Positions 1 through 7,577 of a DNA stretch of 8,512 bases are shown in pieces (position 1 is the stretch's first letter; every line of letters starts with the position of its first letter). The notes beneath the pieces are model-generated. The model did not search any database and was not told the DNA's origin. It worked only from the letters and a program-made list of their open reading frames with translations. The DNA comes from Micavibrio_B sp048498395. Its GTDB lineage: Bacteria; Pseudomonadota; Alphaproteobacteria; Micavibrionales; Micavibrionaceae. The stretch spans positions 1 through 8,512 of the forward strand of contig JBEHYB010000088.1 of assembly GCA_048498395.1 (NCBI GenBank). Reading direction: 5' to 3'. The translations under genes and the position numbers were made by a program.

Positions 1-910
1 ATAATGTCTCCATCACGAACAGTCCGCCAATGATGAGAAGGACCAGTTCATGCTTGACCATAACCGCCATCGCGCCGAGCACGCCGCCCATGGCAAGCGA
101 TCCGGTATCGCCCATAAAGATCATGGCCGGCGGGGCGTTGAACCACAGGAAACCCATGGCACCGCCAACCAGAGCGCCGCAGATGATGGTAAGCTCCGCC
201 GTTCCAGGCACGTAAGAGATCTGCAGGTAGGTCGAGAAATCTTCACGTCCGACCAGATACGCGATCAGTCCGAATGACGCTGCGGCAATCGCCACAGGCA
301 CGATGGCCAATCCGTCAAGCCCGTCGGTCAGATTGACGGCATTCGAGGAGCCGATCATCACCAGCACCGCCCATATATAAAAGAACGCGCCGAGCGGAAT
401 AAAGAAGTGTTTGAGGAATGGAATCGCAACACCGGTGCCGATGCTCTCGGGCAGCGCGTGGACGATACCGACCGTCGCGATTGCAGAGATGATCGCCTGT
501 ATCACAAGCTTGAGTTTACCTGAAAGGCCTTTCGGGTTTTTCTTGGTGAGCTTCAGATAGTCGTCGCCGAAACCGATCAGGCCGAAACCGACCATGACCA
601 GAAGCGCGATCCAGATAAACGGGTTTTTCAGATCAGCCCAGAGCAGCGTGCTGATCGTGACGCTGAGCAGGATCATCAGCCCGCCCATCGTCGGCGTGCC
701 CGCCTTCTTGAAATGAGTTTCCGGTCCGTCATTGCGGATCGGCTGGCCCGACCCTTGAATGGATTTCAGCCACACGATCATGCGCGGCCCGATAATGAAA
801 GACAGGAACAAGGCGGTCATGATCGCACCGCCGGTGCGGAAGGTGATATAGCGGAACAGATTGAAAATCAGGTAATGATCGCCAAGCGGTGTCAGCAGAT
901 TATATAACAT
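1..910 (-). CDS. mraY: MraY, phospho-MurNAc-pentapeptide transferase (partial, 3' end off window)
   Basis: Integral membrane enzyme that transfers phospho-MurNAc-pentapeptide from UDP to undecaprenyl phosphate, making lipid I at the inner face of the cytoplasmic membrane. The first 303 residues are present. They show the family signatures: the Asp pair in GFGDDYLKL (D116, D117), NLTDGLDG (residues 193-200), and the Mg-binding loop FMGDTGS with D268. Several hydrophobic segments are spread through the sequence, as expected for a ten-helix protein. The His-rich cytoplasmic loop and last helices, roughly the final 60 residues, lie beyond the left edge. The ATG at 910-908 follows the murF stop codon after 2 nt, and its Shine-Dalgarno (GGAAGGA) lies inside the end of murF, so the two genes are probably translationally coupled. 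The start MLYNLLTPLGD is typical of alphaproteobacterial MraY. Confidence 0.96.
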   Translation of the reverse strand, partial: MLYNLLTPLGDHYLIFNLFRYITFRTGGAIMTALFLSFIIGPRMIVWLKSIQGSGQPIRNDGPETHFKKAGTPTMGGLMILLSVTISTLLWADLKNPFIWIALLVMVGFGLIGFGDDYLKLTKKNPKGLSGKLKLVIQAIISAIATVGIVHALPESIGTGVAIPFLKHFFIPLGAFFYIWAVLVMIGSSNAVNLTDGLDGLAIVPVAIAAASFGLIAYLVGREDFSTYLQISYVPGTAELTIICGALVGGAMGFLWFNAPPAMIFMGDTGSLAMGGVLGAMAVMVKHELVLLIIGGLFVMETL

Positions 911-912
911 TC

Positions 913-2349
913 TTATTTTCCTTCCGCGCTTGTTTGCGCATTGGCGATTTTCTTCTTGGCCGGCAGGGCACGTAAAGCCTCAACCACGACGCTCATTTTG
1001 CTCCCGAGCGATCCCTTTACCATCACGACATCGCCCGGCACAAGCACATCCGGCACAATCTGGCCCAATTCCACGCTGCTGGCCACATGGATTTTACGGT
1101 TATCGTTCGGCAACGCATCATTGAGGTTTTTCATGAGCGGCCCGCAGGTATAAACGAGGTCGACATTGGCGGCCTTGAGGGGCAGCGCGAGGTCAGCATG
1201 GAGTTTCGCACCGTCCGCACCAAGTTCCAGCATATCGCCGAGAACCGCAATCCGGCGGCCGTTGCGACCCGGATCAATCAGGGCCAGAACCTTGAACGCA
1301 GCCTGCATGGCGACCGGCGAGGCATTGTAGCTTTCGTCGATAAGCGTGACAGGGTTCGAACTATCACCGATATCCAAGAGCTCGCGCTTGCCGCGACCTG
1401 CCGGCGGTTCGATCTGCTCAAGCGCTTTCACGCCTTTTTTGATATCGAGGCCGGAGACTTTGAGCGCGAGAAGGACGGCCAGCGAATTCATCGCGATATG
1501 CCATCCGGCATCTTTGAGAACGAACGTGATCTCTTCGCCCATGATATTTGCCTGCACGCGCACGCCGTTCGATGCGACGAGACAATCGATCAGCCTTGCA
1601 TCTGCCGTTTCGTTTTCGCCGAAAGTCAGGATCTTGGCAACGCCCTGATTTTTCGCCTCATCGGCAAGCGTCTGGAAATGTTCGTTATCACGGTTGATGA
1701 TGGCAACACCGCCCTTCTCGACACCGGCGAAAATCTCGGCCTTGGCTTTTGCGATCCCCTGAATGCCGTCCTTGAAATTTCCGACATGTACAGGTGCGAC
1801 CGTCGTGATGATCGCGATATGCGGACGAACCTGTCTGGTGAGCGGTGTGATTTCATTCGGGTTGTTCATGCCCATTTCGAAAACGCCGAAATCGCTCCCG
1901 GCATGCATGCGTGACAAGGATAACGGTACGCCCCAGTGATTGTTGAAGCTCTTGACGCTCCATGATGTTTCGCCGAACAGCGAGAAAGCCTTGCCGAGCA
2001 TTTCCTTGGTGCCGGTCTTGCCGACGCTGCCCGTCACGCCGATAATTTTTGCGCCCGTGCGCGCGCGTGACGCGATGCCCAGATCCTGTAATGCCTTGAA
2101 TGTGTCGGCAACGATCAATAACTTTGAATTATCAACGCCCTCGATCTCCTGCGAAACGATAGCGGCAGCTGCGCCCTTTTCGATAGCGGATTTAACGAAT
2201 TTATGACCATCGCCATTTTCGCCCTGAAGCGCGATAAAGAGATCGCCCTTCTCGATCGAGCGGCTGTCGATTGAAACGCCGGTTGCAAACCATTCGCCCG
2301 ATGTTTTTCCCGAAACCGCTTTAGCGGCCTCTGTCGATGTCCATAATGT
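913..2349 (-). CDS. murF: MurF, UDP-MurNAc-tripeptide--D-alanyl-D-alanine ligase (5' end uncertain)
   Basis: Cytoplasmic ATP-dependent ligase that adds D-Ala-D-Ala to UDP-MurNAc-tripeptide, completing the UDP-MurNAc-pentapeptide used by MraY. Counting from 2349 (TLWTS...), it has about 478 residues, normal for MurF. The N-terminal substrate domain has GVSIDSRS and KGDLFIALQG. The central ATPase domain has the P-loop TGSVGKTGT (about 106-114), SFNNHWGVP (134-142), EMGMNNPNEI (158-167) and KAEIF, whose Lys (about 203) is the expected carbamylated one. The C-terminal part has ESYNASP (339-345), LGDMLELG and KGSLGSKM. The 5' end is anomalous: between the upstream in-frame TAG (2427-2425) and the conserved N-terminus there is no ATG, GTG, TTG or CTG. 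The first in-frame candidate, TTG at 2118, would remove about 77 residues of the substrate-binding domain. The coordinate 2349 marks where family similarity begins, not a seen start codon. The stop is TAA at 915-913. Confidence 0.9.
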   Translation of the reverse strand, partial: TLWTSTEAAKAVSGKTSGEWFATGVSIDSRSIEKGDLFIALQGENGDGHKFVKSAIEKGAAAAIVSQEIEGVDNSKLLIVADTFKALQDLGIASRARTGAKIIGVTGSVGKTGTKEMLGKAFSLFGETSWSVKSFNNHWGVPLSLSRMHAGSDFGVFEMGMNNPNEITPLTRQVRPHIAIITTVAPVHVGNFKDGIQGIAKAKAEIFAGVEKGGVAIINRDNEHFQTLADEAKNQGVAKILTFGENETADARLIDCLVASNGVRVQANIMGEEITFVLKDAGWHIAMNSLAVLLALKVSGLDIKKGVKALEQIEPPAGRGKRELLDIGDSSNPVTLIDESYNASPVAMQAAFKVLALIDPGRNGRRIAVLGDMLELGADGAKLHADLALPLKAANVDLVYTCGPLMKNLNDALPNDNRKIHVASSVELGQIVPDVLVPGDVVMVKGSLGSKMSVVVEALRALPAKKKIANAQTSAEGK

Positions 2350-2430
2350 ATTTGAAGGTGCTTTATTTAATGTACTTGTCGTGTGCTTTGTTTTTTCCTT
2401 GTTGTTACGATGCCTCCTGCATCGCTAAAT
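2350..2430 (-). promoter_or_regulatory. murE-murF junction with AGGAGG but no murF start codon
   Basis: This AT-rich stretch joins the murE 3' end to murF. Reading the minus strand, a strong Shine-Dalgarno, AGGAGG (2418-2413), lies within the last murE codons. It is followed by CA, the codon TCG (2410-2408) and the murE stop TAA (2407-2405), then C. A second purine-rich patch, AAGGA, lies just after the stop. Neither is followed by a usable start codon in the murF frame. The murF frame is +1 relative to murE and stays open from the TAG at 2427-2425. If translated, it gives a polar linker of Asn, Lys, Thr and Ser residues with one Pro, ending at TLWTS. The layout (Shine-Dalgarno a few bases before a stop codon, next frame +1) resembles the prfB frameshift site, but TCG slipping to CGT is a poor re-pairing, so this parallel is only a hypothesis. 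Confidence 0.5.
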
Positions 2431-3859
2431 GTGCTTCTTCCACGTCATCGAAAGGCTCCACGCTTTCGCCGATGATCTGGCCATGTTCATGGCCCTTACC
2501 GGCGATCACGAGAACGTCTCCCGACTTGCAAAACTTGATAGCGGCGCGGATGGCCTGGCGGCGATCTGCGATTTCACGCGCGTGCGGTGCGCCCTGTTTG
2601 ATTTCCGCGCGGATCTGGGCCGCGTCTTCGTTACGCGGATTGTCATCCGTAATAATGACGATATCAGCGAGCTCCTGCGCGATCTTGCCCATGAGCGGGC
2701 GTTTGCCACGGTCGCGGTTACCGCCACAGCCGACGACACAGACCAGCATCTTTCTTGTATGCGGACGCAACGCTTTTAAAACATTCTCAAGTGCATCCGG
2801 CGTATGGGCGTAATCGACATAGACCGCGACACCTTCCTTGTGACCCTCGACCAGCTCAAGCCGTCCCGGCACGCCGCGCAGTTTCGGCAGCGCATCGATC
2901 ACCTCCTGAACACGTTTCTGACAACGTGCCAGAACAAGCCCCGCAGCACAGAGCATATTCATCACCTGGAACTCGCCGACGAGCGGCAGCGTGAAATCGA
3001 TTTCCTGGCCGAGAATTTCCAGCGACAATTTCTGTCCGTCCGGGGTCGGCTCCCTTGAAATGATCTTCAGCTCCTGCCCCTTGTAACCATAGGACCAGTA
3101 TTTAACGCCGCGGGCTTCGCAGATCGCCTTGATATGTTCGCTCTCTTCGGTGTCCGCGTTGACGACCGCCGTGCCGTTGGCGCGCAGGATTTTGTCGAAC
3201 AGGATGCGCTTGCTCTCGGCATATTCTTCCATCGTGCCGTGATAATCGAGATGGTCGCGCGTGATATTGGTGAAACCTGCCGCCGATACGACGACACCAT
3301 CGAGCCTGCACTGGTCGAGACCGTGGCTCGAAGCCTCGATCGCCAGGTGATCGATTCCTGCGGTCGCGAGATCTGCGAGCTGCGCATGCAATCTCACCGG
3401 ATCCGGTGTCGTCATCGATCCCGCGTGATGCACGGTGTGACCGTGCAACCCGAGCGTACCGAGCGATGCGGAACGGTAACCCAGATTTTCCCAGATCTGC
3501 CGCGCGAATGTGACGGTCGATGTCTTGCCGTTGGTGCCGGTGACGGCAACGATCGTTTCCGGCTGGCTGCCATAGAATCTTGCGGCGGCAACGGCAAGCG
3601 CGTGACGCGGATTTTCATCTTCGACCCAGGCAATTTCGTCAAGGCCATGCATGCATTCCGGCATCGGTGTGCCGACAGGTGCCAGAATGGCACGCGCACC
3701 ATGACGGATCGCATCCTGTATATATTCACGCCCGTCGAATTTAGATCCAGGCATAGCAAAAAATAAAAACCCACGGCGTACCGAACGGCTGTCGCTGCTC
3801 AATCCGGTGATTTCAACATCCGGCACGTCCTCGCGGTTCAAGATATACGGCAGGCGCAT
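2405..3859 (-). CDS. murE: MurE, UDP-MurNAc-L-Ala-D-Glu--meso-diaminopimelate ligase
   Basis: Cytoplasmic Mur ligase that adds meso-2,6-diaminopimelate to UDP-MurNAc-L-Ala-D-Glu, using ATP. The 484-residue length matches the family. Motifs in order: SSDSR near residue 21 (N-terminal uridine-binding domain), P-loop TGTNGKTS (107-114), TTPDP (150-154), EASSHGL (175-181), FTNITRDHLDYH (196-207), and YAESK with the expected carbamylated Lys (K217). VDYAHTPDAL (348-357) and the C-terminal DNPR (406-409) follow. DNPR is the known signature for diaminopimelate rather than lysine, so the cell wall should be of the DAP type. GKGHE follows at 454-458. The ATG at 3859-3857 is 2 nt from the ftsI stop, with GAGGAA about 10 nt upstream. 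The gene ends with TAA at 2407-2405, immediately after an internal AGGAGG; see the junction entry. A minus-strand fusion to MurF through a +1 shift cannot be excluded. Confidence 0.97.
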   Translation of the reverse strand: MRLPYILNREDVPDVEITGLSSDSRSVRRGFLFFAMPGSKFDGREYIQDAIRHGARAILAPVGTPMPECMHGLDEIAWVEDENPRHALAVAAARFYGSQPETIVAVTGTNGKTSTVTFARQIWENLGYRSASLGTLGLHGHTVHHAGSMTTPDPVRLHAQLADLATAGIDHLAIEASSHGLDQCRLDGVVVSAAGFTNITRDHLDYHGTMEEYAESKRILFDKILRANGTAVVNADTEESEHIKAICEARGVKYWSYGYKGQELKIISREPTPDGQKLSLEILGQEIDFTLPLVGEFQVMNMLCAAGLVLARCQKRVQEVIDALPKLRGVPGRLELVEGHKEGVAVYVDYAHTPDALENVLKALRPHTRKMLVCVVGCGGNRDRGKRPLMGKIAQELADIVIITDDNPRNEDAAQIRAEIKQGAPHAREIADRRQAIRAAIKFCKSGDVLVIAGKGHEHGQIIGESVEPFDDVEEAHLAMQEAS

Positions 3860-3861
3860 AT

Positions 3862-5574
3862 TCAGTGTTCCTCTACAGTTTTGTGTATAAACGGGCGTAA
3901 GGGATCAGCCAGATCCGGCGCATCCTTATCGATACCCATATTTAATATAGGTCCCATTGACGAAATGACACGGGCCACCGCAGGTGCCGAAACCCATCCG
4001 GCGGTCGCGTAGCCATAGCTGGATTTATTGGGTTTAGGCTCGTCGACCATAATGAAAACGGCATATTTCGGATCGTTGATTGGGAAAACCCCGATAAAGG
4101 AGGAAATGCGCCTGTCATGTACATATTTGCCATGGAAATTCTTGTCGGCAGTCCCGGTCTTGCCGCCGACCATATAGCCTTTGACATTGGCTTTCTTCGC
4201 GGTGCCGTCACTGACCACAAGACGCAGCAACTGGCGCATCTTGAGTGAAGTCTCGGTTGAAACAACACGTTCTTTCGACTTCTTATTTTCCCGCTCGTCT
4301 TTCATGACGATCGTCGGCTTGACCAGAAGACCACCATTGATGATCGACGATACACCGCTCGTCAGTTGTAATGGCGACACGGCAATCCCGTGGCCAAAAG
4401 AAGCGGTGAGCGTATTAATCTCGCGCCATGGATTTGGCAGGATCGGCATGCCAAGCTCGTCGATCTCGAAATCGGCTTTTTTCAAAAACCCAAGCTCGCG
4501 ATAAAGCGCCTGCATATTAGCCGTACCGACCTCTTCACCCATCAATGCGGTACCGATGTTGGATGACACCATAAAAACTTCCGGTACGGTCAGCATGCGT
4601 TTTTCAGGATGAAAATCGCTGATGGTAAACCGGCCGCGCTTTAAAGGCTGGCTTGCGTCAAATGTCGTGCCCATGCTTGCATGTTTTTTCTCAAGCAATG
4701 CCGCCAGCGTAAATACCTTGAAGGTCGAACCCAGTTCGTAAACGCCAAGCGTCGAACGGTTGAAACGCGCGGAATCGTTCGGGCTCGCGGACGTATCATG
4801 CGGATCAAAATCTGGCAGCGAGACAATCGCCAGAACTTCGCCTGTATTGACATCCATGATCACGCCGGCAGCACCTATCCCGTTGAAATCGGTCAGCGCC
4901 TTCTCGGTCTCGCGTTTCAGAATATGCTGAAGACGAACATCAAGCGTGAGCTTTAACGGCTCATCAGATGAAGACAGCAATTTGTTAAAGCTGCGTTCGA
5001 CACCGGCGATGCCGTGACTGTCCGTATCGGTATAGCCTACGATATGCGATGTCTCGCGACCCTGTGGATAGACGCGGCGGTAATCATAACCGAATGACAG
5101 GCCCGGATCGCCGATCTCCAGCACCTTGCGTTGCTCGGTCGGCGTGATATTGCGGCGGATCCAGACAAAACGTTTATCGCCTTGCACTTTCTTTAATGTA
5201 TCGCCGTAACGCAGGTCGGGGAAAATCGCGGTCAGCGCTTTGGCGGTCGCGACCGGATCGGTGATATGTTTCTGATCGGCAAACAGCGACGCGGTTTTCA
5301 ATGATGCCGCCAGCGTCACACCGTTGCGGTCGACGATATCGGCGCGTCTTTTCTGTTTGGTGTCCGGTGATTCCAGATGGTTGTCGCCCTGTTCGTTCTG
5401 CGCGAAATAACCCTGGATGATCGTCGCATCGACAAGACGCGCCGCGACCAAAATATATACGCCCATGAACAGGGCGACGATCAGGACGATACGGCCCCGC
5501 GCCTGATCGAGCGAAGACGATTTTTCACCGGCAATGCGCATCGAAAATTTTCCGAAGGGCGATTTACGGCTCAT
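3862..5574 (-). CDS. ftsI: FtsI (PBP3), septal peptidoglycan D,D-transpeptidase
   Basis: Monofunctional class B penicillin-binding protein that crosslinks septal peptidoglycan in the periplasm as partner of FtsW. The 570-residue protein has a short cytoplasmic N-terminus and one membrane anchor at about 28-48 (rich in I, V, L, A). The pedestal domain has RADIVDRNG (77-85). The transpeptidase domain has all three active-site motifs: STFK (283-286, nucleophile S283), SSN (337-339) and KTGT (472-475). FGHGIAVSPLQL (393-404) is also typical of the family. The start ATG at 5574-5572 overlaps the ftsL stop as ATGA, and the TGA at 3864-3862 is 2 nt from the murE start. The overlap points to translational coupling and matched production of FtsL and FtsI, which meet in the divisome. 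No catalytic residue is missing, so it should be an active beta-lactam target. Confidence 0.97.
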   Translation of the reverse strand: MSRKSPFGKFSMRIAGEKSSSLDQARGRIVLIVALFMGVYILVAARLVDATIIQGYFAQNEQGDNHLESPDTKQKRRADIVDRNGVTLAASLKTASLFADQKHITDPVATAKALTAIFPDLRYGDTLKKVQGDKRFVWIRRNITPTEQRKVLEIGDPGLSFGYDYRRVYPQGRETSHIVGYTDTDSHGIAGVERSFNKLLSSSDEPLKLTLDVRLQHILKRETEKALTDFNGIGAAGVIMDVNTGEVLAIVSLPDFDPHDTSASPNDSARFNRSTLGVYELGSTFKVFTLAALLEKKHASMGTTFDASQPLKRGRFTISDFHPEKRMLTVPEVFMVSSNIGTALMGEEVGTANMQALYRELGFLKKADFEIDELGMPILPNPWREINTLTASFGHGIAVSPLQLTSGVSSIINGGLLVKPTIVMKDERENKKSKERVVSTETSLKMRQLLRLVVSDGTAKKANVKGYMVGGKTGTADKNFHGKYVHDRRISSFIGVFPINDPKYAVFIMVDEPKPNKSSYGYATAGWVSAPAVARVISSMGPILNMGIDKDAPDLADPLRPFIHKTVEEH

Positions 5575-6041
5575 TGATCGCTCGCCTCGTCATCCAGCAC
5601 TTTGCCGAATTCTTCTTCCTGCGACACGTCGTTCTGGTTCAGCGTCGGCGGCGGCAACGATGGAGATGGAGCTTTCGCCGCTGCTGCTTTTTTCTTTGGC
5701 GCAGGCGCGGTTGAAACGGTGACCGGCTGCTCATCGACACCCGTCGTCTGGTCTTCAGGTTCAGGAATGGCGCTGATCGACTGGACGAGCGTATCGGCAG
5801 AGACAGGTGCCATTTTCAGGTAACGGCTTGAGAGTTCTTCAAGGCGCTCGGGACGATTGAGGTAATCCCATTCGGTTTTAAGAACGCGGATCGATTCTTC
5901 TTCCTGATCGAGAGACGCGATCAGCTGGCGTTGTTCGCGTTCGACCTGCTGCACCTGTTGCGAAACCCAGAACAGCGACGCGCCGGAGAGCAATGCGAGT
6001 AACAACGCCGTCAATGACGACAGCTTGATCATATATCTCAT
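5571..6041 (-). CDS. ftsL: FtsL, bitopic cell division protein
   Basis: Small divisome protein that forms a complex with FtsB and FtsQ and helps activate FtsWI at the septum. This 156-residue protein begins MRYMIKLSS, has one membrane helix (about 5-26), then a heptad-like, Glu/Gln/Leu-rich coiled coil (about 27-57). It carries the alphaproteobacterial FtsL signature WDYLNRPERL (58-67) followed by RYL. From about residue 90 on there is a low-complexity tail: acidic and Thr-rich, then an Ala/Lys/Pro-rich stretch near 115-130, then an acidic end. It looks disordered and makes this FtsL longer than the compact enterobacterial form (about 120 residues). The family is weakly conserved, so the call rests on topology, the WDYLNRPERL motif and position between rsmH and ftsI. 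It overlaps both neighbours by 4 nt (ATGA). An alternative start at Met4 is possible. Confidence 0.9.
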   Translation of the reverse strand: MRYMIKLSSLTALLLALLSGASLFWVSQQVQQVEREQRQLIASLDQEEESIRVLKTEWDYLNRPERLEELSSRYLKMAPVSADTLVQSISAIPEPEDQTTGVDEQPVTVSTAPAPKKKAAAAKAPSPSLPPPTLNQNDVSQEEEFGKVLDDEASDQ

Positions 6042-6982
6042 GCGGCGACCCTCATGGCTGCGCGCAGCTTGGCAGAGCGTGCGCGTGGATTGCGGGAAGT
6101 TTCGGCATCGGTAGGGATAAGGGGTTTTTTCGTCAGGATGGAGAAACGTGGTTTCTCGGCGACGGCAGTGGCGGGAAGATAGCGGGAGGGAGAAGCGGCA
6201 GGTTTGCCGTGATCGTTCATGAAGTTTTTCACGATACGGTCTTCGAGGGAATGGAACGTCACGACGATCAGGCGACCGCCGTCTTTGAGGATATCGAGCG
6301 TTGATTCAAGGATTGTCTCAACTTCGCCCAGCTCGTCATTCACTTTGAGTCGCAGGGCCTGGAATGTGCGTGTCGCCGGATCGATCCGGTCTTTTGGTGA
6401 AACATGAACCACGCTGCGGATTATTTTCGCGAGCTGCCCGGTCGTGGTGATTTTCTGCTCTGCGCGCGCCTTGACGATCGCCGCTGCGACACGGCGCGAC
6501 GCTTTTTCTTCGCCGTACATGTAAATGATATTCGCAAGCTCTTCTTCAGGCAGCGTGTTCACGAGATCCGCCGCCGTCTTGCCTGATGAGCGATCCATGC
6601 GCATATCAAGCGGGCCATCGAAACGGAATGAGAAACCACGTTCTTCCTGGTCGATCTGCATCGACGACACACCGAGATCAAGGATAACCGCGTCAACTTT
6701 ATCGATGCCGAGTGATTCCAGCGCAGACTTTGCATTCGCGAAATTACTGTGCACCAGCTTTAAACGCGCACCGTATTTGTCTTTCCATGACGATGCCATC
6801 GCCAGCGCGCTTTCATCGCGGTCGATACCGATGACGGTGCAATCGGCCTTGTCGAGAATGGCGCGCGTATAACCGCCTGCGCCGAACGTACCATCGATAT
6901 AGGTTTCGCCCGCTTGCGGGTTCAATGTTTCGACCACTTCGTCAAGCATCACCGAAATATGCGGGTTTGTCGCATCGCTCAT
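6038..6982 (-). CDS. rsmH: RsmH (MraW), 16S rRNA m4C1402 methyltransferase
   Basis: SAM-dependent enzyme that N4-methylates C1402 of 16S rRNA in the decoding centre (E. coli numbering). The 314 residues match the family length. The opening HISVMLDEVV is characteristic. The SAM-binding motif I is DGTFGAGGYTR (30-40), followed by IDRD (53-56), DLGVSSMQ (102-109) and GPLDMRMD (123-130). FHSLEDRIV (243-251) and NPRARSAKLRA near the C-terminus complete the set. The start ATG at 6982-6980 overlaps the mraZ stop (ATGA), with a good Shine-Dalgarno, GGGGAGG, 4 nt upstream. The stop TGA overlaps the ftsL start in the same way. Its place directly after mraZ is the standard dcw order. In E. coli, RsmH level is reported to counter MraZ toxicity, so co-translation of the two may matter. 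Confidence 0.97.
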   Translation of the reverse strand: MSDATNPHISVMLDEVVETLNPQAGETYIDGTFGAGGYTRAILDKADCTVIGIDRDESALAMASSWKDKYGARLKLVHSNFANAKSALESLGIDKVDAVILDLGVSSMQIDQEERGFSFRFDGPLDMRMDRSSGKTAADLVNTLPEEELANIIYMYGEEKASRRVAAAIVKARAEQKITTTGQLAKIIRSVVHVSPKDRIDPATRTFQALRLKVNDELGEVETILESTLDILKDGGRLIVVTFHSLEDRIVKNFMNDHGKPAASPSRYLPATAVAEKPRFSILTKKPLIPTDAETSRNPRARSAKLRAAMRVAA

Positions 6983-7440
6983 GCGGCCTCCCCTTTCACT
7001 TTCGGCAATGTCAGTCCTTCCTTGGCAACATTGGCGCGCGCGGTGTCGCGGCGCTTGTCGAATTTCTCGGACGACCAGATCTGGAATTTGCGGCCCATGC
7101 CGACGAAGGTCACGCCTTCTTCGATTTCAGCGTGCGACATCAAATGCGCAGGAATTGAAATGCGGCCTTCGCTGTCGAACGGGCATTGCACGGCTTCGGC
7201 GAAAATCGCGGTGGCGAGATCGTCCTGTGCGCTTGAGAACAGATCGAAATGATCGAGACGCTCGGAAAGCTCGGCCATGCTGCCGAAGTCAAAACCTTCG
7301 AGGCATGAATGGTTGGTGGCGCGGAAAAGAACGACACCCTGGAAATTCTGGCTGGCAAGTGAAGCGCGAAAGGACGCAGGAACCGAAACACGGCCCTTTT
7401 TGTCCATTTTGTTCACATAAGTAGATAGAAATAACGGCAT
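6979..7440 (-). CDS. mraZ: MraZ, transcriptional regulator of the dcw cluster
   Basis: DNA-binding protein of the SpoVT/AbrB-like fold that forms rings and regulates its own operon by binding short repeats upstream of mraZ. Starting at the ATG 7440-7438, the product is 153 residues, like the usual MraZ. It has two tandem half-domains with the conserved DxxGR loop: DKKGRVSVPASFR (13-25) and DSEGRISIPAHL (89-100). The frame is open upstream to 7560, but that 40-residue extension is unlike MraZ, crosses the operator-like repeats and is rejected; MPLFLSTYVNK matches the typical family N-terminus. No clear Shine-Dalgarno precedes this ATG, which is unusual beside the strong one of rsmH. First gene of the operon; its stop overlaps rsmH by 4 nt. 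The repeats at 7506-7530 suggest autoregulation. Confidence 0.95.
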   Translation of the reverse strand: MPLFLSTYVNKMDKKGRVSVPASFRASLASQNFQGVVLFRATNHSCLEGFDFGSMAELSERLDHFDLFSSAQDDLATAIFAEAVQCPFDSEGRISIPAHLMSHAEIEEGVTFVGMGRKFQIWSSEKFDKRRDTARANVAKEGLTLPKVKGEAA

Positions 7441-7505
7441 GCCGTGATTGTCTTTCGCGCCAGTTAAGAAGGTATCATGAATCCTTGGGAATTCGGTGAT
7501 ATATA

Positions 7506-7530
7506 ATGGGATATCATGGGTTTTTATGGG
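7506..7530 (+). promoter_or_regulatory. Three ATGGG direct repeats, probable MraZ operator
   Basis: The pentamer ATGGG occurs exactly at 7506-7510, 7516-7520 and 7526-7530, so the centres are 10 bp (one helical turn) apart with 5-bp spacers. This spacing matches known MraZ boxes, which are three or more TGGG-containing repeats with 5-bp spacers just upstream of mraZ. The block lies 66-90 bp before the mraZ ATG. A further TTGGG at 7485-7489 is near but off register by one base. Here the TGGG strand is opposite to the mraZ coding strand, where the repeats read CCCAT. A weak minus-strand promoter candidate overlaps the block: TTGCCA (7536-7531), 17 nt, then TATCCC (7513-7508). MraZ binding here would therefore occlude the promoter. 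The promoter reading is tentative; the repeat pattern is plain. Confidence 0.7.
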
Positions 7531-7577
7531 TGGCAAACCCCTGAATAGCTTTGTCCTCAAATAGACGGGGACAGAAT

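Noticed and set aside
1087..1914. 275-residue plus-strand open frame
   Set aside because: Entirely antisense to murF, whose motifs are unmistakable; the frame is open because of codon bias on the other strand.
2119..2349. murF as a truncated gene starting at TTG 2118
   Set aside because: The 77 codons before it encode a proper MurF N-terminal domain in the same frame, so the gene is not truncated; only its initiation is unclear.
2337..2813. 158-residue plus-strand open frame with a hydrophobic, Cys-rich start
   Set aside because: Antisense to the murE 3' end and the AT-rich junction; the apparent signal peptide is a by-product of A-rich minus-strand sequence, and no good ribosome binding site was seen.
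3134..3766. 210-residue plus-strand open frame
   Set aside because: Antisense to the conserved MurE core, with no ribosome binding site and no recognisable domain.
7441..7560. N-terminal extension of MraZ to 193 residues
   Set aside because: The extra 40 residues do not resemble MraZ and cross the operator-like repeats; the ATG at 7440 gives the normal 153-residue protein.
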